Shown: positions 16,235-25,864, counted from the stretch's first letter. The stretch is 64,000 nt of DNA from Rhizobium sp. L51/94 (GCF_019355555.1 NZ_CP072141.1:1916001-1980000), one strand, 5' to 3'. The notes: generated by a model not told the origin, from the sequence alone. A program made the numbers and translations.

Positions 16235-17716
16235 ATGCAAAAGCTCCTCTCCGCTCTAGCCCTATCAACCGCAATCCTTCTCGGGCAGTCGGCTGCCCGG
16301 GCCGCTCCCGCCGACGATGCGATCGCCGGTTGGACCTCGCTTGGAACCTATGTCTTCGGCACCAGCGCCGTGGCCGGCACGGGCGAAACTGCCATCACCA
16401 ACAAGGCGCAACTGGATGGCAAGTTCAACTATTTCCAGAACAATGCGGCAGAAGTAACGATCGGCTCGGAAGTCCAGCGCTATACCGCTGGCAACGCCCA
16501 GACCCACGTCTTTGCCAGCGACCGGCTTAACCTGACCGGCGTGCTTGGCGGCGGCGACGCCTCCTATTCCGGCGGCTTCACCAATGTCTTCGGCCAGATC
16601 AGCGGCTCGATCAACGTCAACAGTCCGATCGACCCCGCACAGTTCGGTTTTGCCAGCGGCACCAAGATCGAGGTCGGCAACATGATCGTGCTGCAGTCGC
16701 GCGGCATATACAGGGTCGACTCGATAGGCACCGATGGGAAGATCACGCTTCTTGCCATGTTCAACTCCAACACCACCAATCCCGTCACCAACGCGCTTGC
16801 CGTCCTGACGCCCTTCTATGCCCTGAAACTCGCCCAGCCGACCGCCACCAACGCCGCCGGCACGGCCACCACCATGGTGTTCGACACCATTCCCGCCTCC
16901 ATGCCGACAGGAATGGCCGTCGGTTATGTCAAGGACAACGCCTTCCAGCGAAACGACGACTACCGGGCTGTCACTGTCGACAAGACCACCAAGACCGTGA
17001 CCACGCAGAAGAAATTCGTGTTCATCAGCCAGCCCTCGACCTATCAGAACCCGGCCGGCCAGCTGATGATCTTCGTGCCGCCGATCCGCTCTGCGCAAAT
17101 CATCACCAAGGACACCTTTGACCTCAAGAATGGCGACTACGCCTTCGATGCAAACGTCAACTACCCTGAGGCCGTTGCCAGCCGCCAGGTCAACACGATT
17201 GCCGAGCTGAACGCCTTGCCCGCCAACCAGCCGAACGGTTTCTGGGGTGCTGCCTGGCTCTACGGCAAGAATACCACCGCCTCGACAACGAGCTCCGACG
17301 AGATCGACAGCGAGAGCTGGTTCGACTTCTACAAGGGGCCCGACATCTTCTCGGCCTTCACCCACGGCGAGACCGTGACCCAGGGCTTCCAGCTCAACAA
17401 CGACGAATGGGCGCCTGCAACCGCGGATGTCGGCGCCGGCTATCTCAAGCGCCTCACCGGTCCGCTGGTCGGCGATATCAGGCTCACGAAAGTCGTGCGC
17501 ACCAGCGCCGGCAAGGTCGATACCTACGTCAACGGCACGCTGGTGGATACGAAGAACTACACCTGGACCAATGCCAATCCTGCAGAGTTCATCGTCAACC
17601 TCGCCATCGGCTCGATCAGCGGCAGCTACTCCGCCAACGTCCTGTTTCCGCTCAAGCCCTCCAACTTCAACAATATGAAAATCGGCGTCAAGCGGCTGGC
17701 GTTTTACAAGAAGTAA
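16235..17716 (+). CDS. Secreted, divergent GH16-like (concanavalin-fold) protein
   Basis: A 493-residue protein with a signal peptide (MQKLLSALALSTAILLGQSAARA). The last 170 residues carry a pattern like glycoside hydrolase family 16: NGFWGAAWLYGKN (where GH16 enzymes have WPAFWLL), then DEIDSES with E356, D358 and E360 matching the E-[ILV]-D-x-E catalytic motif, and a closing FIVNLAIGSISGSYS...MKIGVKRLAFYKK, like the GH16 NLAVGG...VDYVRVY end. The N-terminal 300 residues are beta-rich and unrecognised. If active it would cut beta-glucans or galactans outside the cell; a binding protein is the alternative. Single gene with AAGGAAAAG before the ATG. Confidence 0.6.
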   Translation: MQKLLSALALSTAILLGQSAARAAPADDAIAGWTSLGTYVFGTSAVAGTGETAITNKAQLDGKFNYFQNNAAEVTIGSEVQRYTAGNAQTHVFASDRLNLTGVLGGGDASYSGGFTNVFGQISGSINVNSPIDPAQFGFASGTKIEVGNMIVLQSRGIYRVDSIGTDGKITLLAMFNSNTTNPVTNALAVLTPFYALKLAQPTATNAAGTATTMVFDTIPASMPTGMAVGYVKDNAFQRNDDYRAVTVDKTTKTVTTQKKFVFISQPSTYQNPAGQLMIFVPPIRSAQIITKDTFDLKNGDYAFDANVNYPEAVASRQVNTIAELNALPANQPNGFWGAAWLYGKNTTASTTSSDEIDSESWFDFYKGPDIFSAFTHGETVTQGFQLNNDEWAPATADVGAGYLKRLTGPLVGDIRLTKVVRTSAGKVDTYVNGTLVDTKNYTWTNANPAEFIVNLAIGSISGSYSANVLFPLKPSNFNNMKIGVKRLAFYKK

Positions 17717-17737
17717 TCAGCTTTTGCTGAATGAAGG

Positions 17738-17761
17738 GACTGCGGCCCTCTGGCCGCAGTC
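17738..17761 (+). terminator. Strong hairpin after the GH16-like gene
   Basis: A perfect 10-base stem GACTGCGGCC / GGCCGCAGTC with a CTCT loop, 22 bases after the stop. The T tract expected of an intrinsic terminator is missing, so it may act as a 3'-end stabiliser or with Rho. Confidence 0.45.
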
Positions 17762-17813
17762 AGCTGAGGTTAAATGAGTCATTGATGAAATCCATCGGCG
17801 TCCTGCTGCTGGC

Positions 17814-18635
17814 TCACACCTGGCGAAGCGTGGCACCGACTGTCAGCAGCAGCGGTGAATGATCCGAGACTTCGGGCTCTGAGACAACCTCGAAAGCGTC
17901 TACGCCGACGGCATCGTTGACCAGCATATAGTCGGCGTAGCGTTCTCGCTTGGGGTAGAATGACGTTCTGGTGCCCCGAAAGCCCCGGCCGGTGACAAGG
18001 TCGGTGAGGCCTATATTCCTGAGAACATCGAATGTCTTGCTTTCAGGCAGCAAATTGAAATCGCCGCACGCCACGACAGGCTCTCCCGGTCGCGCAGTCG
18101 ACATGATCAGCAACGCAAACCTGTTGGCCTGCTGATGCCTTTCGGGAGTGTCGTGCTTGCCGCTCAAGTCGCGCAAGCCATGCATCTGTGCAATGGTAAT
18201 GCATTGCTGCAATTCCACATCGAACAGCCGAACGGCGTGTGCGGTCCGCGACCGCGGATGCAGTCCGTATCCGTCAGACGAATAATCTCCGTGAACGAAG
18301 CCCTGTGTCTGGCCAATGATGGGAATGGTGGCGCGAACGAATGTCGCTAGACCCCATTGCGACTTATATGGCTGCTCGCCATCAAACAGATCGCCCTCAG
18401 CGGCCGGGCAGAAGATCGACGTGTGATGGGGCAGGGCCACCGCAACGTCAACCAGAAAATTGGCTCTTTGCGGTAGGGCGGTACCTTGGTCGCGGTAGGT
18501 GAGCCAACGCTGCCCTGTACCCGGTGTCTTGACCACTTCCTGCAGGCAGAGAACATCGGGGTCGACTGCAGCCACGTAGGCAACGAGGCGCTCATAGAGG
18601 CGTCCGCCCCAGCCGTTCAGACACAGCACGCGCAC
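17814..18635 (-). CDS. Endonuclease/exonuclease/phosphatase (EEP) family enzyme
   Basis: A 273-residue metal-dependent phosphoesterase fold. Visible family motifs are MRVLCLNGWGG (first Asn), DVLCLQEVV (metal-binding Glu), AQMHGL, PVVACGDFNLLPES (D and N), and the closing VSDHSPLLLTV with the catalytic Asp-His. Members cut DNA, phospholipids or nucleotides and the substrate cannot be told from these motifs. No signal peptide, so probably cytoplasmic. It converges with the GH16-like gene. Confidence 0.85.
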   Translation of the reverse strand: MRVLCLNGWGGRLYERLVAYVAAVDPDVLCLQEVVKTPGTGQRWLTYRDQGTALPQRANFLVDVAVALPHHTSIFCPAAEGDLFDGEQPYKSQWGLATFVRATIPIIGQTQGFVHGDYSSDGYGLHPRSRTAHAVRLFDVELQQCITIAQMHGLRDLSGKHDTPERHQQANRFALLIMSTARPGEPVVACGDFNLLPESKTFDVLRNIGLTDLVTGRGFRGTRTSFYPKRERYADYMLVNDAVGVDAFEVVSEPEVSDHSPLLLTVGATLRQV

Positions 18636-18727
18636 ATCTGCCTCCCGTACTCCAATGCATCAATCTCAAACGTGAAACCGGCGATGTGTCTAGCAATCCT
18701 TCACGGCAACTGCTGGAATTGCCGTCA

Positions 18728-20890
18728 CTACTCCACACTCGCCACCCGCTGTCCCTTCAGCGGTGGTGCGGTCTTCAACTGCTCCTCTAGATCCCGCAGC
18801 ACCTTGGTCGATTCGGCCGACAGCGAGCGGGGCCGGACCGGGGGTGGTTCGGCGCTGGCGGCGGCGTCCGTGGCGGCTTTGCGGGCGGCTGTTGTCATCG
18901 GTTTCTGGGCCGGGAAGGGGTCGGCGATGCCGGGGATGGCTTTGAGCGCAATGCCCTGATGGGCGTAGTCCATGATCTTCTTGAAGGTCATCGCCGGCAG
19001 GGTGCCGCCGGTCATGTTGTTGGTCGAGGTGTAGTCGTCGTTGCCGAACCAGACGGCGCAGGTGTAGTTGCCGGAAAAGCCGATAAACCAGGCGTCGCGG
19101 TAGGCCTGCGTCGTGCCGGTCTTACCGCCGACGACGATGCCGCGGTCGAGGGCTGCCTTGCGACCGGTGCCGATGACCGGGATCTGCGTCAGCATCTGGG
19201 TCATCGAGGCATTCGCCTGCTCCGACAGCACGCGCTTTGCCGCAGGTTCGTCGCGATTGAAATCATAGAGGATCTTGCCGTCGTAGCCGACAATCTCGCT
19301 GACGCCGTGGCGCCGCGATTGCAGTCCGTCCGAGGGAAAGACGGCGTAGGCCGTCGCCTGGTCGAGGACGGTCACCTCGGAGGTGCCGATCGGAATGGTC
19401 TTGTCGTTGCGAACCGGGCTCTCGACGCCCATTCGCTTGGCCATCTCGCGGATCGGCTGGATGCCGAAATGCTCCTTGGCAAGCCGTACCGGGATGGTGT
19501 TGATCGACTTGGCGATGGCCTCGGTCAGCGTCACCCGCCCTTCATAGCGGTTCTCGTAGTTGTGCGGGCTCCAGTTGCCCCAGGAGATCGGCGCATCGAC
19601 GATGGTCGTGGCCGGCGTCATGCCGTTCTCCATGGCGACCGCGTAGGTATAGATCTTGAACGACGAGCCCGGCTGGCGCAGCGCCTTGGTGGCGCGGTTG
19701 AACTGGCTTTCGCCATAGTCCCGGCCGCCGACCATGGCCCTGACGGCGCCGCCGGTTTCGATCAGTACTGACGCGCCCTGCTTGGCATTGTAGTGCTCGC
19801 CATATTCAAGCAGGCTGGAGCCGATGGAATCCTCGGTTGCCTTCTGCAGGCTCATGTCGATGGTGGTGCGAACGATCAGCGAGCGCTCGGCAAAGCGTGC
19901 CGACAGCCGCTGCACCTCGTCGAACGCCCAGTCGAGGAAGAAATCCGGCGACACGACTTCGGCCCTGTCGACCACTGAGGCCGGGTTGCGGCGCGCGGCC
20001 ACCACCTGGCCCTCGGTCATGAAGCCCGATTGCACGAGGTTCGACAGCACGTCGTTGGCGCGGGCGCGTGCCGCCGGCAGGTTGACGCTGGGCGCATATT
20101 TGGTCGGCGCCTTGAACAGGCCGGCAAGCATCGCCGCCTCCGCCAGATTGACGTCCGAAATATTCTTGCCGAAATAATATTGCGCCGCCGCTGCCGCCCC
20201 GAAGGTGCCGCCGCCCATATAAGTGCGGTCGAGATAGAGCGAGAGGATTTCCTTCTTCGACAGGTTGGCCTCCAGCCAGATCGCCAGAAACGCCTCCTTG
20301 ATCTTGCGTTCGATGGATCTTTCGTTGGAAAGAAACAGGTTTTTAGCCAGCTGCTGGGTCAGCGTCGAGCCGCCCTGGACGACGCCGCCGGCTTGCGCAT
20401 TGACGGTCAGCGCCCGGAACAGGCCGAAGACGTCGATGCCGAAATGATCGAAGAAGCGCCGGTCCTCGGTCGCCAGTACCGCCTTGACGAAGTAATCCGG
20501 CAGTTCATCGACCGGTACTGAGTTCTCGTGGATGATGCCGCGGTGGCCGATTACATTGCCGTAGCGGTCCTCGAAGGTGACGGCGAAATTACCGCGGTTG
20601 CGCCAGTCGCCGACCGTCGATTCGAAGGCCGGCATGGCAAGCGCCAGCATCACCACGGAGGCCGCGACACCGAGCGTCATGCCTTCGCCGAGCAACTCGA
20701 ACACGATGCGCTTCCAGCCATGCATGCGGAAGCGGCGGAAGAAGATGGTGATGTCTTCCCAGATTTCGGCGGCCCGGAAACCGGCATTCCAGACGGTGGA
20801 ATCGATCAGCGAATCCAGCCGCAGCAGCAGGAAGCGTTTTCGGCGCGGCCTCTTCGGCGAAGGCCCTTCGGGCTCTATCGGCTCCTGCAT
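18728..20890 (-). CDS. Class A penicillin-binding protein (PBP1-type)
   Basis: A 720-residue bifunctional peptidoglycan synthase. After a basic cytoplasmic start and one membrane helix (about residues 68-88), the GT51 glycosyltransferase domain has [12 protein letters not shown] (catalytic E142) and [14 protein letters not shown]. The transpeptidase domain has the acylated serine S409 in PGSSFK, the SIN triad element, and KTGTT at about 590-594. The C-terminal 80 residues are A/P-rich. It polymerises and cross-links cell wall on the periplasmic face of the inner membrane. It diverges from the YcgN gene. Confidence 0.93.
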   Translation of the reverse strand: MQEPIEPEGPSPKRPRRKRFLLLRLDSLIDSTVWNAGFRAAEIWEDITIFFRRFRMHGWKRIVFELLGEGMTLGVAASVVMLALAMPAFESTVGDWRNRGNFAVTFEDRYGNVIGHRGIIHENSVPVDELPDYFVKAVLATEDRRFFDHFGIDVFGLFRALTVNAQAGGVVQGGSTLTQQLAKNLFLSNERSIERKIKEAFLAIWLEANLSKKEILSLYLDRTYMGGGTFGAAAAAQYYFGKNISDVNLAEAAMLAGLFKAPTKYAPSVNLPAARARANDVLSNLVQSGFMTEGQVVAARRNPASVVDRAEVVSPDFFLDWAFDEVQRLSARFAERSLIVRTTIDMSLQKATEDSIGSSLLEYGEHYNAKQGASVLIETGGAVRAMVGGRDYGESQFNRATKALRQPGSSFKIYTYAVAMENGMTPATTIVDAPISWGNWSPHNYENRYEGRVTLTEAIAKSINTIPVRLAKEHFGIQPIREMAKRMGVESPVRNDKTIPIGTSEVTVLDQATAYAVFPSDGLQSRRHGVSEIVGYDGKILYDFNRDEPAAKRVLSEQANASMTQMLTQIPVIGTGRKAALDRGIVVGGKTGTTQAYRDAWFIGFSGNYTCAVWFGNDDYTSTNNMTGGTLPAMTFKKIMDYAHQGIALKAIPGIADPFPAQKPMTTAARKAATDAAASAEPPPVRPRSLSAESTKVLRDLEEQLKTAPPLKGQRVASVE

Positions 20891-21068
20891 GCGTGATTTC
20901 CCGTATGATCTTCGAGCCTTCCGCCGAATGCGGCAGGCTCAGCCTTCCCCGGCAACCCGATATCCCCTATATCCGCCACAGGTTGAACAATTGGTTGCTT
21001 TCCGGCAAATCACAAAACAAAGCAGCGCGGCTTTCCTGAAACGGCCGGCGCGCAGGGATAGCAAGAGC

Positions 21069-21590
21069 ATGGACGAAACCCCCTTCTGGCAGCGCAAGAC
21101 CCTTGCCGACATGACACCGGGCGAGTGGGAGAGCATCTGCGACGGTTGCGGCCTCTGTTGTCTCAACAAGATCGAGGAGTGGGACAGTGGCGACATCTAT
21201 TTCACCGATGTCCGCTGCAAGCTGATGGACAGCGACAGCTGCCGCTGCACCAGCTATCCCAACCGCTGGGATTTCGTACCCGACTGCGTCCAGCTGACAC
21301 TTGAGAATGTGTCGGAAATCCAGTGGCTTCCACCGACCTGCGGCTACCGGCTGATCAACGAGAGGCGCGATCTCTACTGGTGGCACCCCCTCGTCTCCGG
21401 CGACCCCGAGACCGTCCACGCCGCCGGCATCTCGACCAGGGGCCGCACCTTCAGCGAAGAAGACGTGCCGGTCGACGACTACGAGGACCACGTAGTGGAC
21501 TGGCCGCTGACGGTCGGCGACATGCCAAGGGATGGCGACGGCGATGCGGAAGAAGACGAGCGCCAGCGGGCTGATGAAATAGGGAAATAA
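21069..21590 (+). CDS. YcgN-family cysteine cluster protein
   Basis: A 173-residue protein of the UPF0260/YcgN family. Conserved segments are the start [30 protein letters not shown], then [27 protein letters not shown] and [11 protein letters not shown]. The regularly spaced cysteines suggest a metal or Fe-S site, but the role is unknown. The ATG at 21069 gives the usual family start. The last 25 residues are very acidic. It diverges from the penicillin-binding protein. Confidence 0.88.
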   Translation: MDETPFWQRKTLADMTPGEWESICDGCGLCCLNKIEEWDSGDIYFTDVRCKLMDSDSCRCTSYPNRWDFVPDCVQLTLENVSEIQWLPPTCGYRLINERRDLYWWHPLVSGDPETVHAAGISTRGRTFSEEDVPVDDYEDHVVDWPLTVGDMPRDGDGDAEEDERQRADEIGK

Positions 21591-21710
21591 TCCTCTATTC
21601 CCAAATTCAAATACCGAAATCATCATTATAGGAAAATAGTCCTTGACGGCGTGACGGTTGTTTGTTAGTTTTAGGTATAGTCGGAGAGGTGCGGGCAAGA
21701 AGACCCCCAG

Positions 21711-21832
21711 CCTGATCTCCCCCCCTTGTGGGGGAGATGTCAGCGTCGCTGACAGGGAGCCTATCGAGACCGCCGCATTCACCCCCCCTCTGCCCTGTCG
21801 GGCATCTCCCCCACAAGGGGGGAGATCAGCTG
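21711..21832. repeat. Palindromic repeat pair, inverted
   Basis: Two copies of the same palindromic unit in opposite orientation (about 21711-21757 and 21780-21832). Each has a core of ATCTCCCCC, a short loop and GGGGGAGAT, followed by an imperfect GTCAGC/GCTGAC or CCCTGTCGGG arm. The same unit recurs at 21942, 23092, 31071 and 54262. Dispersed non-coding repeats of this kind are common in rhizobial genomes. Confidence 0.8.
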
Positions 21833-21941
21833 GGGCCGTATTGTCTGCATCCCTGGTAATTAGATGCCTCACATTCTGACACCTCATGGTCTGCCGCCAA
21901 AAGCGGGGACGTTGGTGAGGTAACGGCCAAGGCGACGCCAG

Positions 21942-21995
21942 CCTGATCTCCCCCGCTTGTGGGGGAGATGTCAGCGTAGCTGACAGAGGGGGTGG
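21942..21995. repeat. Palindromic repeat unit
   Basis: A single unit of the family described at 21711: GATCTCCCCC, CGCTT, GTGGGGGAGATG and the GTCAGC...GCTGAC arm. It lies just before the RHH/PIN toxin-antitoxin genes. Confidence 0.8.
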
Positions 21996-22049
21996 CCACC
22001 GTGATTTCTGGGGGTATAGGCAGGTTGTAAACGGCTGCCCTCGCGGGTA

Positions 22050-22072
22050 TATAGAAATGATGTGTTTCTATA
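22050..22072 (+). promoter_or_regulatory. Inverted repeat, likely operator of the RHH/PIN pair
   Basis: A perfect 8-base inverted repeat TATAGAAA / TTTCTATA with a 7-base spacer, directly before the ribosome site AGGAG of the antitoxin gene. Ribbon-helix-helix antitoxins usually repress their own operon at such sites. Confidence 0.55.
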
Positions 22073-22082
22073 GGAGCTAGCG

Positions 22083-22439
22083 ATGTCCTCCACAATCTCG
22101 GCGAATGTCGATGGCAAAACGGCCACGAAATTGAAGATGGTGGCTTCGATGGAAAACAGGTCCGTATCGAACGCGGTTTCCAGCGCAATCACTGTTTTCG
22201 TTGGGCTTCCCAAGGGCGTTCGCGATTTGCTGCTCGAGTTGAACGCACAGAACGACCAGGACACGATCACCAGGCTTGGCCGCGAAATGATGGCTGCGGC
22301 CGCAAGGGTCCGTCTTGAGAAGGCAACCGCCGATCTCGCATCCGAGCACCGTTTCGGAGGGCCTGAAGATGCGTCCAGCGAGATCGACATGTTGGAGGAG
22401 GCCACGTCCCTTACCCGAGCCGTAGCGCACCGGAAGTAA
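22083..22439 (+). CDS. Ribbon-helix-helix antitoxin of a PIN toxin
   Basis: A 118-residue protein. Residues about 1-50 (MSSTISANVDGKTATKLKMVA, then SVSNAVSSAITVFVGLP) fit a ribbon-helix-helix DNA-binding fold; the rest is charged and helical and would wrap the toxin. AGGAG stands six bases before the ATG. The PIN gene starts three bases after its stop, the usual antitoxin-first order. Inverted repeat 22050-22072 lies just upstream. It would bind DNA and neutralise the PIN nuclease. The role is inferred from order and folds. Confidence 0.65.
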   Translation: MSSTISANVDGKTATKLKMVASMENRSVSNAVSSAITVFVGLPKGVRDLLLELNAQNDQDTITRLGREMMAAAARVRLEKATADLASEHRFGGPEDASSEIDMLEEATSLTRAVAHRK

Positions 22440-22442
22440 GGC

Positions 22443-23060
22443 ATGGATCGTCCGGTCCGGGTGGTGCTCGATGTCAATGTCTTCGTCGCCAACATAATGG
22501 CGCACGACCGTGGTCATGTGGGAACTGCAACGCAGACCCTGGTGTCGATGGTGAGCAACCAGAAATGGGGCGTGGCCGACAGGTCTCAGTTGGTCGTCTC
22601 CTTCGAGATGATCGAAACCCTTGAGACGGTTCTCCGCCGGCTGCAATTTTCGAATGACCGCATTGATGCCTATACCGGCTCTATTGTCGATATCATGAAA
22701 TATGGGCCGGATGGGCTTGATCCCTATCTTATCCTGGGCGGAGAAGAGCGCTTCGCCATGTCCGACGTCGAGGATGCAGGCGTGCTGGCGACGGCCTTCG
22801 GGTCCGAAGCCGACATTCTTGTCACGGATAATTTGAAAGATTTCGCTTCCAACGATGCGTCTGTCGTCGACACTCAAGTGGTGAACACGACGTCTTCTGG
22901 CAAGCGAACCCTCCAGGCTCTCAGATACGAGATCGGCAGCGCGGATCTGATTATCGCGCACCCGTTCGATGTCATGCAGTGGATACGCCTGGGCTACGAT
23001 TTTACGCCCGGCATCCTGTGGAATACGATCCAGAAGCCAGACAATTCGGTTGGCCTATGA
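22443..23060 (+). CDS. PIN-domain toxin (ribonuclease)
   Basis: A 205-residue protein with a PIN domain over about residues 5-145: strand and first acidic residue in RVVLDVNVFVANIM (D10), a middle acidic helix around FEMIETLETVLRRL, and DVEDAGVLATAFGSEADILVTDNLKDF with the D residues that complete the Mg-binding site. The C-terminal 60 residues (QALRYEIGSADLIIAHPFDV) are an extension beyond the usual 130-residue PIN toxin, perhaps contacting the antitoxin. PIN toxins cut RNA, often tRNA. The gene follows its antitoxin by three bases, and the palindromic repeat at 23092 follows it. Confidence 0.75.
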   Translation: MDRPVRVVLDVNVFVANIMAHDRGHVGTATQTLVSMVSNQKWGVADRSQLVVSFEMIETLETVLRRLQFSNDRIDAYTGSIVDIMKYGPDGLDPYLILGGEERFAMSDVEDAGVLATAFGSEADILVTDNLKDFASNDASVVDTQVVNTTSSGKRTLQALRYEIGSADLIIAHPFDVMQWIRLGYDFTPGILWNTIQKPDNSVGL

Positions 23061-23091
23061 GTATTTCGGCAACTGCCGAGACTGCCGCATT

Positions 23092-23140
23092 CACCCCCCT
23101 CTGCCCTGTCGGGCATCTCCCCCACAGGGGGGAGATCGGG
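23092..23140. repeat. Palindromic repeat unit
   Basis: One unit of the family at 21711, in the orientation of its second half (CTGCCCTGTCGGGCATCTCC, then CCCACAGGGGGGAGAT). It sits 31 bases after the PIN toxin and about 90 bases before the GTA genes. Confidence 0.8.
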
Positions 23141-23232
23141 TGCGGCGGCCTCATTGGTTCAGCATTCCGAAAAATTCCATGTCCCGCCCGCTGACGCTTT
23201 CGTGTCCGGCGCGCTGACCCGTGAGAGTTGCC

Positions 23233-23838
23233 ATGCATGAATTCGAGGGTTTCGATCCCGGCCTGTTCGGGTACTGGCCGAATGCGCTGGCCTATCGGGG
23301 TTGCGATATCGGGTGGGGTGCCAACGAGTGCCTTCGACAGGCGGAAGCCTGCCTGCTGGAAATCAAATCCGGCAGTGCCGAGGATGTCCTTCGGACTTTG
23401 CTCAACGAGATGACGGTCGAGATGCGGGCCGAGTTCGACTATTTCAAGGGACTGCGCTCTGCGGCGGAAGCGTCCGGCAAGGCGTTTGCGGAAGGGACGG
23501 GCGACGAGGCTGCGGCAAAGCTTGCCCGTGCCGATGTCAAGCTGTCGGTCGATGCGATGTCGCTGATCGTCCGGACGCTGGAAAAGATCGATGGCCTGCA
23601 GCGCCAGATGGCGCGCGACCGGGAAACGGAGATCGAGCGCCATGCCGATGGGCCCGGATATGTGGAAAACAAGCGCCGGCTGCTGGCGATCATCGAGCAA
23701 CGTGCCGAGGATCGGGCGCGGGCAATTGTTGCGGAACGCGATCTTCAGCGGGCTAACCCCGGTCTGGATCCCGCCGCCACCGCCACCGGGCCGCCGCAAG
23801 GGGATCCGCCGGCTGCTGAAGCTGATGCGGTATTTTGA
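23233..23838 (+). CDS. Candidate GTA small terminase subunit
   Basis: A 201-residue protein just before the large terminase gene, in the place of RcGTA g1. It is mostly helical: LRQAEACLLEIKSGSAEDVLR, then DVKLSVDAMSLIVRTLEKIDGLQRQMARDRE, a heptad-like stretch suited to an oligomer core as in small terminases, and an R/A-rich helix IIEQRAEDRARAIVAERDLQ. The C-terminus is A/P-rich. I infer the role from position and helix layout; no DNA-binding motif is evident, in line with GTAs packaging DNA without a specific pac site. The ATG at 23233 or a GTG at 23221 may be the start. Confidence 0.55.
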   Translation: MHEFEGFDPGLFGYWPNALAYRGCDIGWGANECLRQAEACLLEIKSGSAEDVLRTLLNEMTVEMRAEFDYFKGLRSAAEASGKAFAEGTGDEAAAKLARADVKLSVDAMSLIVRTLEKIDGLQRQMARDRETEIERHADGPGYVENKRRLLAIIEQRAEDRARAIVAERDLQRANPGLDPAATATGPPQGDPPAAEADAVF

Positions 23839-24055
23839 CGACGTGTTGAAGACCCACAGTACGGAAATGGCGCAACTCAGGTGCACGAGCCGCGCCGCTG
23901 CGATTTCGGCGGACAACCGGGCCTTCAGGCAGGCCGAACCTTCGCCGGCAAGTGTGACGGCCGTGTCCGAGCAACTCTCAAGCGTCACGGCGTCGGGGCT
24001 TGCTTCAGGCCAATCGGCTGGTGCCGGTCCGGCGCTGGCGGCGAGGGGAGGCCGG

Positions 24056-25324
24056 ATGGCGGGCGATACCGATTGCGATGCCGTCCTCAATGCGCTTGCC
24101 GCGGAATATCTCGCCGTCAAGGACTGGGAGATCGCCGGTCGCGATCACCAGAGGCCGCCGCCGGGGTGTTGGCGCAGCTGGTTGCTGCTCGGCGGTCGCG
24201 GCTCCGGCAAGACAAGGGCGGGTGCAGAATGGGTGCATGGGCTCGCCAGCGCCGGAGACCGGTCCGATCTTCGTATCGCGCTGGTCGCCGAAACGCTTGG
24301 CGATGCCCGCGAGGTGATGATCGACGGCGTGTCCGGCATCTGTCGCATCGCCCGGCTGAAGCGGCCGGATTTCGAGATCTCCCGCCGCCGGCTGGTCTGG
24401 CCGAATGGCGCGGTGGCCCAGATATTCTCCTCCGAAGATCCAGAAAGCCTGCGCGGGCCGCAGTTTCATTTCGCCTGGTGCGACGAGCTGGCCAAATGGA
24501 AGCATGGCCAGGAAACCTTTGACATGCTGCAGTTCGGGCTTCGCCTCGGCGAGCATCCGCAGCAGCTGGTGACCACGACGCCGCGCCCGGTGCCGTTGCT
24601 CAAAAACCTATTGGCCGATGCCGGCACGGTCGTTACGCGTCTGTCGACGCTGTCCAACGCGGGCAACCTGTCGCCGGGTTTCATCTCGGCACTTGCAGCC
24701 CGCTACGGCGGTACGCGGCTAGGGCGCCAGGAGCTGGATGGAGAACTGATAGAGGACCGCGAGGATGGTCTCTGGAAGCGCGACACGATTGCGGCGCTGG
24801 TGCAAAAACTGACTGGCCCGCTCCGGCGCATCGTCGTTGCCGTCGACCCGCCGGCCTCCGCCGGGCCAAATGCCTGCTGCGGCATCGTCGTCGCAGGCCT
24901 CGAGGCCTCGGGAAGGGCGGTGGTACTGGCCGATTGCTCGGTGGAAGGCGCAAGTCCTGCCACATGGGCGGGGGCTGTCGTCAGGGCCTTCCGGCGTTTC
25001 GATGCCGACCGCATCGTTGCCGAGATCAACCAGGGCGGCGACATGGTGACGGCCATGCTGCGCAGCATCGACATCAACCTGCCGGTAACGACGGTACGTG
25101 CGACGCGCGGCAAATTTCTGCGGGCCGAGCCGGTGGCAGCCCTCTACGAACAAGGCCGCGTGGGTCACGCCGGGCGTTTCACGGCGCTGGAAGACCAGAT
25201 GTGCGATTTCGGACCGGATGGATTGTCGCTCGGCCGGTCGCCCGACCGGCTCGATGCGCTGGTCTGGGCGTTGACGGCGCTGATGCTGGAAGGTGGCGGC
25301 GAGCCCCGTGTCCGCGGCATCTGA
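24056..25324 (+). CDS. GTA large terminase (TerL)
   Basis: A 422-residue packaging motor: ATPase domain with Walker A GGRGSGKT and Walker B-like FHFAWCDE, a TTTPRP coupling motif, then a nuclease domain with VAVDPPAS, RIVAEINQGGDMV and SPDRLDALVWAL carrying the metal-binding Asp residues. It threads host DNA into the capsid and cuts it. I start at the ATG at 24056, five bases after GAGGGGAG; the frame is open upstream to an ATG at 23825 that overlaps the previous gene by 14 bases, but the added 77 residues are A/S-rich and unlike a terminase. The rest of the GTA genes resume only at 31243. Confidence 0.9.
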   Translation: MAGDTDCDAVLNALAAEYLAVKDWEIAGRDHQRPPPGCWRSWLLLGGRGSGKTRAGAEWVHGLASAGDRSDLRIALVAETLGDAREVMIDGVSGICRIARLKRPDFEISRRRLVWPNGAVAQIFSSEDPESLRGPQFHFAWCDELAKWKHGQETFDMLQFGLRLGEHPQQLVTTTPRPVPLLKNLLADAGTVVTRLSTLSNAGNLSPGFISALAARYGGTRLGRQELDGELIEDREDGLWKRDTIAALVQKLTGPLRRIVVAVDPPASAGPNACCGIVVAGLEASGRAVVLADCSVEGASPATWAGAVVRAFRRFDADRIVAEINQGGDMVTAMLRSIDINLPVTTVRATRGKFLRAEPVAALYEQGRVGHAGRFTALEDQMCDFGPDGLSLGRSPDRLDALVWALTALMLEGGGEPRVRGI

Positions 25325-25864
25325 AACCGTGGATAATGACGGGCAGCGCCGGGCTGCCCGCAGTCTCAGGCCTGGGCGGTATGGGTCGCCGGCTTTGGAG
25401 CCGTCTCGCGGGTTTGCATCTGGCGCCATTCGCTTTCATGGCGCTCGAAAACATGCTGTGGAACGGTTTTGGTGCTTTGATCGGGCTTTGACATCAGAAC
25501 CTCGCTGGACGTTGACTGGGCAGATAACGACTTTGTGACATCATAGTTCCACAGCTTAAAGCGGTTGTAAATCAGGGGTTTAAACATGTTAAACGATTGA
25601 ATTTTTTTTAAACCGATTGAAGTTGTGGAGATCATGCAATCCCCGGCCACGTTGCCGGATCAAAGCCTCGTCGGCATCGATGTCCTCTGTCGAGTTCAAT
25701 CCAGGATGCTTGCGGCCGTGCCCAATATACGCGCGCAGGGTTGTGTCGCTGAGCTATGAATCGCCTCACAAAGAAAGGACACGCAGCGCTCTCCGGAGCG
25801 CATTCGCGACGTGACGACCTCCGGTGCACAAGTCCATTCCGCTGCATAGACAATGGAGAGACAG
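25325..25864. other. Intergenic region after the terminase
   Basis: This 540-base gap between the terminase and the GH19 gene holds one possible leftward small gene (25366-25494) and an AT-rich patch near 25545-25620 with an inverted repeat GTTTAA / TTAAAC (25578-25594) and a run of T's. The patch could be the promoter of the leftward small gene. A small GCGCTC / GAGCGC hairpin lies near 25786-25801. Confidence 0.45.
25366..25494 (-). CDS. Possible 42-residue protein
   Basis: A 42-codon frame, MSKPDQSTKTVPQHVFERHE and then a charged, A/T-rich tail. GAGG lies five bases before the ATG at 25494. It converges on the terminase and is preceded by an AT-rich patch suited to a promoter. I do not recognise it; small size keeps confidence low. 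Confidence 0.4.
   Translation of the reverse strand: MSKPDQSTKTVPQHVFERHESEWRQMQTRETAPKPATHTAQA

Noticed and set aside
21642..21670. CTTGAC with a TTAGTT 17 bases on, as a promoter
   Set aside because: The -35 is good but the -10 is poor and no gene starts within 400 bases; not listed as a feature.
21711..23140. CRISPR array from the repeated palindromic units
   Set aside because: Units vary in orientation and spacing, are spread over the whole window and have no regular spacers or cas genes.
25578..25594. GTTTAA/TTAAAC repeat as a CtrA site
   Set aside because: The spacing between TTAA cores is 5, not 7.
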